Source: Emergomyces orientalis
Lineage: Eukaryota > Ascomycota > Eurotiomycetes > Onygenales > Ajellomycetaceae
Reading direction: 5' to 3'
NCBI GenBank assembly: GCA_002110485.1
Contig: MOWL01000067.1
Span: forward strand, 744,001-808,000
DNA: 64,000 bases
Below are positions 12,065-23,408 of the stretch, piece by piece (the first letter of the stretch is position 1; each line of letters starts with the position of its first letter). The position numbers and the translations under genes are program-made. Below the pieces are notes generated by a model, which ran no database searches, was not told the origin of the DNA, and was given only the letters and a program-made list of their open reading frames with translations.

Positions 12065-13678
12065 ATGTCTCCTCGCAGCCCCTACAGACAGCGCGATAGC
12101 TTCTCCCTGTCAAATCGGCCCCGATCACCAGCTCCAGCATTTATACAGGTACCCCGCCAAGAAAGCGATGAAAATTATCCGGCCGCGTTCTTATATAAAT
12201 GGATCAAGAGCGACCACCCGAGACTCAATCGCCCTATGTCAAGCTACAGTTGCACCAAGGCTGAACAATTTTACAGAGAAAAAGTGGACAAAACGGAAAA
12301 CAAATTACCTCTTGAGCAAACTTTAGTGCATAAAGAGTTCCACATTGAGGCGTTGCGGGGGCAGATGCGAAAGTTGATCAGCGAGAACGCAACAGAATGC
12401 TCTCTATTGAACGACAAGATCAATGGGCTTCAAGTGCAATTGGTTTCGCTTCGGACAAGATTAGAAGCTAGTGAGAACAACCTAGAAGTTGCAGATGGAG
12501 CTATGGTTGAGCTGGAGGAAGAAGTGAAAGAGTTGCGACGAGCTTTTGAGGAAAAATCGGAAGCTCTTGAATGTCATCAGAAGGAGCGAAAGGAAGAGGT
12601 AAATGAACTGCACCGAGAACTTGCGGAAAAATCTAAAGGGTTGGAATTTCATGAACGGGAGCGAGAAGAAGAGGTCAAAAAACTAGAACGGAAACTTGCG
12701 CAAAAGTCTGATGCCCTTGAAGTTCGTGAGAAAGAGAGAGAGGAAGAGATAAAAGAACTGCGACGAACTCTTGCGGAAAGGTGTGAAGCTTTGGAATGCC
12801 ACAAGCAAGAATTGGAAGAGGAAGCCAAACAGCTACGACAAACTTTTGCTATAAAGGAAAAAAACCTGAAACGTCAAAATCAGGAGCTAGTGGAAAATAT
12901 CATGCAGTTGCGACTAGCTCTTGCGGAAAAGTCTGAAGCCCTTGAGGGTCATGAGCTCGAGCGAGAGGAAGAAGTCAAAGATCTGCGACGAACTCTCGCA
13001 GAAACGTCTGAAGATCTACATCATGACAAGCTGGAGTTGGAGGAAAAGGTCATCGAGCTGCAAAGATTGCTTACAGAAACTGAGGCCCGAGAAATCCATG
13101 AACAGGAGCTAGAAAGGGAGGTGAGCGAGCTACGACAATCCTTTGCGGAGATGTCTAAAGCGCTCGAAGATCAAAAGCAAACCAGAGTTGAAGCCCTCGC
13201 GGCGCAGAAAACGGAACTTGAAGAGAATTTCCAAAATATGAGGAAAGAAGCTGATCGAGCGGCTAGCAAACTGTTGGAAGCACGAGAGAATACGGTAATT
13301 GCTCAACTCAACGAGAAACACACCACCCAGCTGGAGAACCTGCAATCATCCTTTGCGTCAGAGCTTCAGCACATCCAAGACGCACACGCTGCCGCAGTTC
13401 ACGACTTCATTGCCAGGTTAGAGGGAAAACCAGAGAAAGGGAGAGAGGGCAACCATCTTGCCCGATTAATAGGTGGAAAGCTCCGCCGAAATCAAAGCCA
13501 AGGAACAGCTAACAACAAAGGCGACAGTCACATTCGTGCGCTATGGAGGGACATTTTCCCTGTAGGCAGGCCCAGAACAAATAACAGCTGCTGTGAGCAT
13601 AGCAGAGAGTTCGACTCTCCCCGTGATTCCGGTGGTCATTGCTCGTGTGCATGTACGAACTCCTTGTATAGGGCATGA
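12065..13678 (+). CDS. Orphan coiled-coil protein with about nine 25-residue repeats
   Basis: Single exon, 537 residues. Residues 1-60 are Ser/Pro/Arg-rich and probably disordered. From about residue 75 the protein is helical. Residues 151-374 are a tandem array of nine units of 25 residues (one of 24), of the type EEEVKELRRALAEKSEALEC then HxxER. Each unit is 75 nt, so the array is also a DNA repeat (about 12515-13186). Helix continues to about 460, followed by a basic tail (GGKLRRNQSQ) and a Cys-rich end (SCCEHSREF, HCSCACTNSLYRA). No enzymatic domain, signal peptide or membrane segment is visible. A structural or scaffolding role is a guess; I do not recognise a named homologue. Start chosen as the first ATG of the frame. 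Confidence 0.75.
   Translation: MSPRSPYRQRDSFSLSNRPRSPAPAFIQVPRQESDENYPAAFLYKWIKSDHPRLNRPMSSYSCTKAEQFYREKVDKTENKLPLEQTLVHKEFHIEALRGQMRKLISENATECSLLNDKINGLQVQLVSLRTRLEASENNLEVADGAMVELEEEVKELRRAFEEKSEALECHQKERKEEVNELHRELAEKSKGLEFHEREREEEVKKLERKLAQKSDALEVREKEREEEIKELRRTLAERCEALECHKQELEEEAKQLRQTFAIKEKNLKRQNQELVENIMQLRLALAEKSEALEGHELEREEEVKDLRRTLAETSEDLHHDKLELEEKVIELQRLLTETEAREIHEQELEREVSELRQSFAEMSKALEDQKQTRVEALAAQKTELEENFQNMRKEADRAASKLLEARENTVIAQLNEKHTTQLENLQSSFASELQHIQDAHAAAVHDFIARLEGKPEKGREGNHLARLIGGKLRRNQSQGTANNKGDSHIRALWRDIFPVGRPRTNNSCCEHSREFDSPRDSGGHCSCACTNSLYRA
12515..13186 (+). repeat. Diverged 75-bp tandem repeat encoding the coiled-coil array
   Basis: Nine in-frame units of 75 bp (one of 72 bp) within the orphan coiled-coil gene. 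Conserved positions include GAGGAAGARGT at unit starts, and CTTGCGGAAAARTCTGAAG and GCYCTTGA in the middle. Units have diverged from each other but remain in register, indicating old internal duplication under protein-level constraint. Confidence 0.75.
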
Positions 13679-14967
13679 TGTACTAGGGCTTATTGGCGTT
13701 TAACGGGTGTCAAGGGTTGATTCATCTTTTGAGCGTGCGGAATACTGCGTGTTTATGGTAGAACATGGCCTTCTATTTGTTGTTTGTGTTTGGACTCAGG
13801 TTATCTCCTCATTCTATTTGGACATGAAATTTCTTAGCTGTCGTTGGTTGATACCAGCAAACTTACGACCCGAAAGGCAACCACCCATCTTCCTTCTCCC
13901 TTCATAGATAATTATACCAGAAGCAATAGCTGCAAAGTGTGTCCTTCAATAGGTTGACAATTCAATATATTATTGCCGCGATCTCCACACATGCATGTAA
14001 TCTGTCATGCGTACGCGGCAGTCGATTTATAAATCACGGGAGAGCATCTTTAATATCGCGATCAAAACATTTGATTTTTGATGAACGTCGCCCTACGACA
14101 CCCCTTTGTCCCTGGGTCATTGTACGGGATGACTGGTTGTGGAGCTCTTTACTCTGCTCATGATCCCGACCTGGACCCTGGCGATTTTTGGATTGGGAAC
14201 CTGAATGGCTTTCTATGCGACAGAGACTTTAATCCGCAGGGACAGATGCCGAGATGGCGCGGCCACCTCCAGTAAGGCGTTCTTACGATGGTTCAAAGCT
14301 CTGATGCAGGCAGAAGCGGCACATCATATGAAATAATGTATCACCCTACCTAAGGATCAGCTATGATTTTATGTCCTCCTCTATTGATACGTTTTTTGCT
14401 AAGGGGATAATCACCCTTTACTTGGGATGTGTTGACTCGCGCTAGAGGGAATATTAAAAGAGTATGTTACTGTCAGCATATTTGGAGGGTGTATGGTGAG
14501 AAAAGATAACATCCACCAACCCAAGGGCATCCGGCTTTCGTGTCCCTTTTAATTTTTCTATGTCCTCCTTCTTAGTAGCCCCGTGCACGATAACAGTCAC
14601 GATATGAGAACGGATTTGAGGTAGCGGACCGTCCTCTCCTTGCAAATAAATCCTCGATATGAGGCATCAGATATGCAAACTTAACAAGAAATGCAAAATC
14701 AAAGCAGTTATCTTGCAAAACAATACGGCCCTCCTCGGGCTACCCCTGGATTCCATAGATTAGGGCTTCGGCCAGCACGTGAACGGTATTGTGCAGGATG
14801 TTTCATGCTTCAACCCCTCGATTTTCATCCCCGCGACATTGCCAATCTTTCAGTTGTGCGCCATTTCTAGAATTGTTTTCCGCATACACTCACTCATCAT
14901 ATTTTAGCTAGTTGCCCAAGGGATAATTTTAGTATATATTAGGCGGTACACACAAAAAAAAAAGAAA
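13679..14967. other. Intergenic, about 1.3 kb
   Basis: No gene seen; short open frames only. Ends with the promoter and A-rich leader (run of about ten A just before the start) of the MTA phosphorylase gene. Confidence 0.5.
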
Positions 14968-16123
14968 ATGGCAGACCTCTCAGAAACATACCACGGTACG
15001 GAGATTGTTAGCGCTATGTGCTCTCCCTCCCCCGCAACAGTTATATTGGAGATATATATCTGTCGATACTAATAATGCAACTCCTTGAGTTTCCAATATA
15101 CCAGATCCAGTTCATATAGCCGTTATTGGCGGCACCGGACTTCGAGAATTGCCCCATTTCATTCAAGTCGCATCTCTCAACATCACCACCCCATGGGGAC
15201 CCCCATCCTCCCCAATAACTATCCTCCATCACACCTGTTCTACAAGTGGCAAGGTTGTCCCAGTCGCATTTCTCAGCCGTCACGGTTTACACCATGAATA
15301 TGCACCACACGAAGTCCCCGCGCGCGCAAACATCGCCGCGCTCCGCTCAATCGGGGTACGAAGTATTGTCGCATTTTCCGCTGTCGGAAGTCTGCAGGAG
15401 GTCATTAAACCGCGAGACTTTGTCGTGCCAGACCAAGTTATTGACCGGACGAAGGGGGTGCGACCGTGGACATTTTTCGAGGGCGGGGCGGTGGCACATG
15501 TTGGCTTCGCGGACCCGTTCGATGAGCAGATGGCGAAGGTGGTGCGGGAGTGTGGACATAGTTTGGAAGGGGATGGCGTTGTACTGCATGATCGCGGCAC
15601 GCTGATATGCATGGGTATGGTTCTCTTGTTTCACTTCCCTCGTTCTCTCTTCCTTCATAATTCCGTCGTTCGAAAAGAGGCCAAAAGTTCAATATCTGAT
15701 GCCACTTCATGATAAACAGAGGGTCCACAATTCAGCACACGCGCAGAGAGCAACCTGTATCGCGCCTGGGGCGGTAGCGTAATCAACATGTCCTGTCTTC
15801 CCGAAGCAAAGCTTGCGCGGGAAGCGGAGATTGCTTATCAGATGATTTGCATGTCCACCGATTATGACTGCTGGCATACGGAGACGGCAGATGTAACTGT
15901 CGAGATGGTCATGGCCAATATGAAAATGAACTCGGTGAATGCGAGAAACTTCATTGGCGCGGTGCTTGACGAACTCACGAAGGATGAACATGCAGCTCTA
16001 GTGAAGGGAAAGCATCTGGAAGGCACGTGCAAATTTGGCCTGAGCACGGCTCCTGGAAATCTGAGCGCCGAAGCGCTCGTGAAGCTCGCGTGGCTTTTCC
16101 CGGGGTATTTTAGTAATAATTAA
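14968..16123 (+). CDS. S-methyl-5'-thioadenosine phosphorylase
   Basis: Exons 14968-14995, 15105-15614 and 15720-16123; 313 residues. It cleaves methylthioadenosine with phosphate to adenine and methylthioribose-1-phosphate in the methionine salvage pathway (yeast Meu1, human MTAP). Family hallmarks: VHIAVIGGTGL (phosphate-binding loop), TPWGPPS, VAFLSRHG, APHEVPARANIAALRSIGV, AVGSLQE, PDQVIDRT, and ICMEGPQFSTRAES across the last intron. The VINMSCLPEAKLAREAEI and STDYDCWH motifs complete the active site. The first exon encodes only nine codons (MADLSETYH); its donor GTACGG and the acceptor ATACCAG restore the Asp-Pro before the first beta strand. Length equals the usual family size. Cytosolic and nuclear enzyme. 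Confidence 0.95.
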
Positions 16124-18209
16124 GTGGAACTTAGTGGTAAAACGTGCGGGGTTTTCGTTTTACATTTTACTTCGGGTTATGAGGTATTTTCGGAACGCTT
16201 TTCCTTAACTTCCTTATTTTATTTTGTTCCCTAGATTTGGTAATGTATAGACAGTGTTAGATATCACTGGTTGGGTAATACCTAAACTAGTAGCCCCCTT
16301 AAGCAATGATTTTCTATTGAAAGGTATTTGATATATTGGGAAAATTGAACTGCGTCTTGTTTCTATAAACTTTCAAGCCGGCCAAACTTACAGAGAAGCA
16401 GCCTCATTACGAGAGCAGCTTATTCATACCACCTGGCATCGTAGGCTCAATTTCGCAAATCTGGGAATCCCGCAAAGAAAGTCCTGTAAGCGGAGCCGTC
16501 AAGCTTAGTGACCCCGCAGTGTGTCCTACTAGTTAGCTCTATTGGAAACCCCTTAAATCCCAGCTGCGCGAACGTAACCCTTTTCCACATTCCCCATTGA
16601 TGCTCCTTTGATGACATTGAATGGTTGGGGCAAAGGAGGAGATTATTTCTACGCTAAGAAGACAGTACTGTGCGAGCGAGATGGAATTAAGGAGTCGATA
16701 CCACCCATGAATCCTTCCTATCTGTTATTCATGGTTGATGATAAACTTACCTATCTCATGTGCGGGTTCCCTCAGAAGCTTGAATAACCTCGGCCATGTC
16801 GATCCTCAAAGTGGTTCAGGCCAGTTAGCGGCCTAAGCGCTGCTTAGCGACAAGCTAACCCCACAAAAATATCGGTAGTGATGACATTTAAGGCTCTTTG
16901 CCGGCCTCCTGATCCCTGGCTGGCTTTAATCGTGACCAGCTCAATCCGGCACAGAATCGCGTTCAACTGACGATAGGATATTGAAGTATTATGGACAAAC
17001 TTTGAATTCAGTTGTCGCGTGATGGTCTTCTTGTGTTGCACCAACAATAACGCCTGCATACATGACCTTCCAATGAGCTGGTATAGTGAATGAGAGCGGG
17101 AAGAAAGTGGAAAACAGGGAAAGAAATGGGGGACAGACACTGATGCGCGTCTCTTATTGGGGCACATTGCCGGCCGCCACCTATGCACTGGGAGTGCATC
17201 TTGCGCAATCAGGACAATGCTGATCATCTTCTTCCATACCATTCACGCAGATTAGGGGGTGATGTTAAAATACATCGCCTTTCTTCTTGTTTTGCCATAC
17301 ATGCTTCTGGTATTCTCAATATTGCCATGAGAATCTCAAATAGGCAAGATTTTCATTGTTAGCAGATTACAGCTTGTTTTTGTATGGTAAACGCAGAGAA
17401 GCCAAATATGTAAGAATTTTTACACCTGTCAATGTCATTCTTCTCACTCACTCTATCTTATATGCGAGCAATTGAGTGAGTGAGCCTGAGGAGCAGGCAA
17501 GCAGGTAAATATTCAAAAGTCGGGAAGCAGAGAACGCGGGTGTACAGAAGTTGAATCAGTGGAAGATACAAGGATAACAGAATTGTAAATTCTTTTGTTT
17601 TTGGCTTCTAAGAGTTTACCATACAAAACAAACTGTAATATCTTTAATTAATAAAAATCTTGTCTGTTTGAACTTCTCATGACAAAAAAAGAAGGCAGGT
17701 GATAACATCTAAGTCCGGCAAAATGCTCCGGACAGAGACTGCGCTTCAGTCCCTCATGGCATGCGTATCAGCCAAGGCTCATTGCTAGTTTGAGAGCATG
17801 AAGACATGGAGCCAATAATCTTGCCCATGAATGAGAGAGCTCTTGTTATCTATCAATGATCACAAGTAGAGTTTCCAAATCAGCCCTACTACATTAGAAG
17901 GATCGTCATCCCTCAATCAAGATGCACGTAGCCACCCAACTCCCTCGGTCCTCCTCCTTCCCCCCCCCCAAAAAAAACCCACTCTAGGGCTCTATAAAGC
18001 AGAAGAAATATCCCTGCGATGTGGTTAGTTAAACTGGATGGCTGCACAATTGCTGTGGAATAATAATTGAGCAACCTGGTGCCCATTAGCCTCTTTGGGC
18101 CGAGAGACCCCAGATAATCTCCCTTTTTGCTCCTCATATCCCTCATTTATTGTATTTTGTTTTATTTCGTTCTTTCTTGTTGTCCTTTTCACTCCATTTT
18201 TCCCTTGGA
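16124..18209. other. Intergenic, about 2.1 kb, containing an inverted-repeat element
   Basis: No supportable gene. Holds the large imperfect inverted repeat at 17323-17683 (separate entry), a C8-10/A-rich run near 17961-17977, and a T-rich leader before the beta-glucosidase start. Confidence 0.6.
17323..17683. repeat. Imperfect inverted repeat (about 106-nt arms), MITE-like
   Basis: The reverse complement of 17323-17428 aligns with 17578-17683. Shared blocks include TTGGCTTCT, GTTTACCATACAAAA, CTGTAAT, AAAATCTTG and TTCTCATG. The arms enclose about 149 nt. A second exact 11-nt inverted repeat (CTCACTCACTC at 17443-17453 and GAGTGAGTGAG at 17474-17484) is nested inside. No open frame lies within. 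This is the form of a non-autonomous foldback or MITE element, or a decayed hairpin locus. A target-site duplication was not identified, so the exact ends are unsure. Confidence 0.6.
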
Positions 18210-20993
18210 ATGCCGTTCTTTAAATCCTTTCTTATTGTTGTGGTTGGTGCTTTCAGTTGCACTTCCGCCCTTGCCGAGTCTGATACCAACAAATCCCCGC
18301 CGCTCGAAAACAGGCGAGATGGTCTTGAAGGCTGGACGTCTCCCCCATACTATCCAGCACCTGTGGGTGGCTGGGTACCTGAATGGGAAGAGGCATATGC
18401 CAAAGCCTATGCAGTGGTTGCAAATATGACTCTTTCTGAGAAAGTCAATCTAACAACAGGTACTGGCTTTTCCATGGGGCCCTGCGTGGGACAGACGGGA
18501 AGCGCCCTGCGATTCGGCATTCCCAGGCTTTGTCTGCAGGACGGACCTCTTGGTGTCCGAAATACAGACCACATTACCGCCTTCCCAGCTGGTATCACCG
18601 TGGGAGCAACCTTCGACAAGCAGTTGATGTACGACCGCGGTGTTGCCTTGGGCAAGGAGTTTCGCGGTAAAGGGGTGAATGTCCATCTGGGTCCATCTGT
18701 AGGTCCATTGGGGCGAAAGCCACGCGGAGGGCGTAACTGGGAAGGATTCGGCGCGGATCCATCTCTCCAGGGAATTGCTAGTGCCTTGACAATCAAGGGG
18801 GTTCAAAGCAGAGGCGTCATCGCAACTGTGAAGCATCTTGTCGGAAACGAGCAGGAGATGTTCCGCATGGTGTTCCCTGTCCAGCCGTTTGATTTCCTCC
18901 AGCAACCATACTCGGCCAACATCGATGATAGGACCATGCACGAGTTATACCTTTGGCCCTTTGCGGAGTCTGTCAGGGCAGGGGTGGGTGCTGTTATGAT
19001 GGCGTATAATGATGTACGGCATTTTCTTCATCCGATGACGGGGAAAGCTAGCTTATATTATCATGTTAATTTTTTCTTAATAGGTTAACAGCTCGTCGTC
19101 CAGCCAAAACAGTCAATTGATCAACGGCATTCTTAAAGATGAGCTGGGGTTCCAAGGATTCACCATGACGGATTGGTTCGCCCATATTGGAGGTGTTTCA
19201 TCTGCACTTGCTGGCCTGGATATGGCCATGCCAGGAGATGGTGCTTCTCCATTGTCAGGACACAGCTATTGGGCAGGCGAATTGTCGCGTTCAGTCCTGA
19301 ATGGCACTGTCCCCCTTGTGAGGTTGAATGATATGGTACGTTACACTCTTCCCCTTTTGTTGCCAATTTTTAGATGGAAAAGTCGTAACCCTTGGGTTCG
19401 GGTACTGAGTTTTAGCCCTAGGCTGCACGAATTGTTGCTACATGGTTTAAGCTAGGGCAGGACAAAGACTTCCCCTTGCCAAACTTCTCGACCCACACAA
19501 CCGCTGAAAATGGTCTTTTGTATCCTGGTGCTGTATTTTCCCCAATTGGGGTGGTCAACCAATTCATCGACGTCCAAGAAAATCATAATACCATCGCCAA
19601 AACCGTTGCTAGAGACGGTATTACCCTTCTGAAAAATGAAGATAACGTTCTCCCTCTGGATCCGGACGCTTCAATAAGAGTATTCGGCACTGACGCGGGA
19701 CCCGATCCACTGGGACTCAATCCCTGCCCGGATAGGGGCTGCAATAGGGGTGTCCTAACGATGGGATGGGGGAGCGGAACTGCCAGAGTTCCTTACCTTG
19801 TAACTCCTCAAGAAGGTATCGAAGCAAGAGCGCCAAAAACAAAATTCCACATCACCAATAATTTCCCCCTCATTCTCGACGTGAAACCTGATGATATTGC
19901 AATTGTTTTCATCAATTCAGATTCCGGCGAGAACTATATTACCGTTGAAGGGAATCCTGGAGACCGAACGCTAGTGGGTCTATATGCCTGGCATGGCGGT
20001 GACAAGCTTGTCATCGACGCAGCGAAAAAATTCTCAACAGTTATTGTTATCGCCCACACTGTTGGACCAATTATCATGGAGAAATGGATCGATCTTCCAT
20101 CAGTGAAGGCTGTGTTGTTTGCCCATCTACCAGGCCAGGAAGCAGGCACTATTGCCGACATTCTTTTCGGAGACCATAGTCCTAGCGGCCATTTGCCATA
20201 CACAATACCGAAAGCTGAAGCCGACTACCCCGACAATGTCAATCTCATTTATGATCCTGTAGTCCAGATCCAGGATACTTTTACCGAAGGATTGTACATC
20301 GACTACCGCCACTTCATCAAGGACAACATCACCACGCGATACCCATTCGGTCACGGCCTGTCATACACAACGTTCAAATTCAGCGAGCCCAGAATCGCCG
20401 CCGTTACCCCGCTGACCGTATACCCCCCCGACAGACCTGCCAAAATATCACCGCCAACATTCTCCAATGATATCCCGCCAGCGGCAGAAGTAGCCTGGCC
20501 AAGAGGTCTGAACCGCATCTGGCGTTATCTGTACCCATACCTCGATAACCCATCCTCCATCAAACCAGGAAAAGACTACCCATACCCAGAAGGTTATAGC
20601 ACGACACCGCAACCACCCCCGCGCGCTGGTGGACGTGAGGGCGGCAATCCCGCCCTCTGGGACGTTGCCTATAAAGTCGATGTCAAAGTCACCAATACTG
20701 GCAGGGTAGCCGGCCGCTCCGTCGCCCAGTTGTATGTCCAACCACCTCCGGAACGAGCGGCGTATACGCCTATGCTGCAGCTGAGGCAGTTTGAGAAAAC
20801 ACGCGTGCTCCAGCCGGGCGAGAGCGAGGTTCTGCGCCTTGAAATTACACGGAAAGATTTGAGTATTTGGGATGTTACTACGCAGGATTGGCAGGTACCG
20901 CAGCTGGCGAAAGGAGCGAAGTTGTGGGTTGGTGAGAGCGTGGAGGATTTGAGGGTCGTGTGTGAAATTGGGAGGGAGTGCAGGGGTGCTTGA
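18210..20993 (+). CDS. Secreted beta-glucosidase, glycoside hydrolase family 3
   Basis: Exons 18210-19013, 19084-19335 and 19422-20993; 875 residues. Signal peptide at 1 to about 20 (FFKSFLIVVVGAFSCTSALA). The GH3 N-terminal barrel contains LCLQDGPLGVR, LGPSVGPLGRKPRGGRNWEG (transition-state loop), VKHLVGNEQE, and the nucleophile motif TMTDW with Asp298. The GH3 C-terminal domain follows (DGITLLKNE, HLPGQEAGTIADILFGD, RYPFGHGLSYTTF). After an inserted Pro-rich segment of about 110 residues comes the fibronectin-III-like domain (VDVKVTNTGRVAGRSVAQLY). It hydrolyses terminal beta-glucosyl residues, in cellobiose or glucan breakdown outside the cell. It resembles the fungal BglF/BglM type, inferred from memory. 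The GATGTACGG donor after AYND and the acceptor TTAATAG keep the frame. The start is placed at the ATG directly before the signal peptide. Confidence 0.93.
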
Positions 20994-21733
20994 ATGGGGT
21001 TTTTGAGCCTATGCAGCGTGGATGACCGAACAGGGATTGATATTAACACATTGCTGGTAGAATTAAATACGCAATGGTGCATACCTAGTCTTACGTACGT
21101 CCAAAAAATACCTGCAGAGTTATATTTTGTTTCAATTCTTTGATCAGATACCACGGACTAACGAAAAGGTCCTATGCTTCATATGCTCTTCACGCATCCT
21201 GCTGATATATACATAGTAGTTGTAGATATGTAGAGAGCGGTGAAGTCGCTGTATAACAGCAGCCATCTCCAATGAGTAGGATATTACGGCTCTGCAATGG
21301 TACTAGTAAACTTGAGCGTGAAGTATGAATAGTATCTTGTCAAAAAGTTGAAGCGGAGCGAGGCTTAGTCCGTCAATTCGTACGAACTACTATGTAAAAT
21401 TGTATCTCTGCCACGCCATGCCTATGTAAATTTAGTGAGTGGTTGAATTAGCCAAGTTGCAGCGAAGTATCAATCCCTAATCTAACAGATTGGCTGCCAC
21501 ATGGCGCTTCGAGTTTCTCCCTTTTACGTTTTCCTTTTTAATTTTTAATTTTTAATTTTAATTTTACATATTATTCGCTTTCTCTATCAAGTCGTTTTGC
21601 AGAGTTTGAATGGCATCCTGAGTAAGCGTTCAACACTGTACCCATAGAGATTATCCATTAATGATAGCCGTGTAATCTTCATCCTTCCTTTTTATATCCC
21701 CTCCTTTTTGTGTCTTTTTTTTGTGCATCTATT
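20994..21733. other. Intergenic, about 0.74 kb
   Basis: Between the beta-glucosidase and the F-box pseudogene. Contains a TTTTTAA-repeat low-complexity stretch at about 21533-21566. No gene seen. Confidence 0.6.
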
Positions 21734-23408
21734 TCACATCTTCAGCACTGGCTTATCCAGCGAGACTTTATCGTCGCTCGGCGAAGTTGGGCGTTCAGCG
21801 GACCCTTTTCCGTGAAATGCAACGGTAATAGAAATACTATCCTCTATCTTGGGCCCCTGAGTACCCCACGCAATCAAGCCCTCGCCGTCAACCCCAACCT
21901 TCTCCCACCAGAACTCCTTGATATCCTGGGGGATCTGCCATTCGACGTCCACAAAATCTTTTTTGGGCTGTATGACATCCACCCAGGAATACCAGCATGT
22001 CCGGCCCTCATATTGGCGGTCAAATGCCACTATAGTGTCCTTTTCTTGTTTACAAGTAACGTCTCCTGGCATGAGGAACTCAATGGACGGACATTGGCCT
22101 GTTTTCCAGATGCCGCCCCAGACGAGGAAGCATTTTAGAGCTCGGAGCTCGGGCATATTCAACACAGCACGGCTGATTGCACGCAACAGGGGGTTAAATG
22201 TACGTGGACAAGGGAACTAGCGCCACTGGTAGGGCGGGAATATGTACCTTTCTAGATCTTCTCCAGCGTCGTAGCGGCCATTAGCGACAATCAGGTCCAA
22301 AGGTACCAATGCCGGGTAACCTGTGAAATACCATTTCCCCTCAGGGTGCATGTTCCCACAAGCCAGGGTAACCCGTTCTAGGTTGGGCCATGACGGCTTT
22401 GGCTCACTCAAGTGTACATTGGTAGTTGAGTCCGAAAATGGCCAGAACAGCGCCGATGATAGGTCCCATGGCCAAATGTACAACGAGATCTCGGTTAGGG
22501 ATTCTTGAAGTGAGAGAAGGTTCAGGGATCGGGACAGGTGGTCAAACTGGGAATGTTCGTTTCAGTTCGGAACCTGCATGTTATGATTTGCAGCGCCGTG
22601 GTCGATACATCCAAGGTGGATGGTTTTCAAGTTTGGTAGAGAAAGGTTTCGTATTCTTTCACTGAGCGTTGAGAAGAAGAATTGTCAATATGCACGTCAC
22701 ATCATGATCAGCATTAATAAGATTCATACATGTTCTATAATCTTGAATCTTGCTCTTGGACACCCAGGAATTCAACTCAAAAACCAAAAGAGACATCTGT
22801 AGCATTCGCAAGGTGGCTCGCAATCTTGACGAAAAGCTGTGGGATGAACATCCTCGATACTAAAACTGTGAACTCTGTCAAGTGTCGGCAAAGTCTCCCG
22901 TCCTTCGAATTTCAATAACAATGGCAAGTTTCTTTTCAACCGAGGTTGTGTCGTTAGAGTCAAGGGGGCAGGTTTATGGGGTATGTTGGCTGCGAGAAAC
23001 TCGTCATCCCATGCCCTGAGGGTGCAAAACAGCTTCCGTGCCGCCAATTCGAAGTTGATATCAACCCCTTGCTGCCTATCCCCGGCAAATCCCTGCAGCG
23101 GGGCCGGAAGTTGTAGGCCCGGCCATACCGTTAGGCGATATTCGAGAGCCGTCAAGTGAACATACGTCAAGTTTGAAAGTATACTCCGTCTACGGGAATC
23201 AACGAAAATCTTGCATAACAATCAATGCCCATTCAGCCGAAGCGCTCTTTACTGTAATCGAACGTATCGTTTGCAGTTCCACTGCATTTTGCCAGGCCCG
23301 AGAGATACAAAAGGCGTATGGAGTAATGTTGGGAGCTTTTCCGTATTTTTCAGGCGACGACATATAGCTAACAATAAGCCAAAAAATCTCCAGCGGTAGC
23401 TTGTCCAC
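21734..23408 (-). pseudogene. F-box protein pseudogene with multiple disruptions
   Basis: Minus-strand reading gives an F-box-like N-terminus (DKLPLEIFWLIVSYMSS, then YAFCISRAWQNAVE) and long coding-like segments to the end near 21734 (for example PELRALKCFLVWGG). The reading frame is broken repeatedly. The codon where Met is expected is GTG (23408-23406). Coding switches frame without splice sites near 23210-23222 (before FVDSRRRSILSNL), near 22822-22830 (after VHPTAFRQ) and near 22777-22784 (T-run). In-frame stops interrupt otherwise continuous sequence at 22564-22562 (TGA, before NEHSQFDHLSRSLN) and 22219-22217 (TAG, after YIFPPYQWR). F-box proteins recruit substrates to SCF ubiquitin ligases; this copy cannot make a full protein as read. 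Sequencing error is a weaker alternative, because neighbouring genes read cleanly. Confidence 0.75.
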
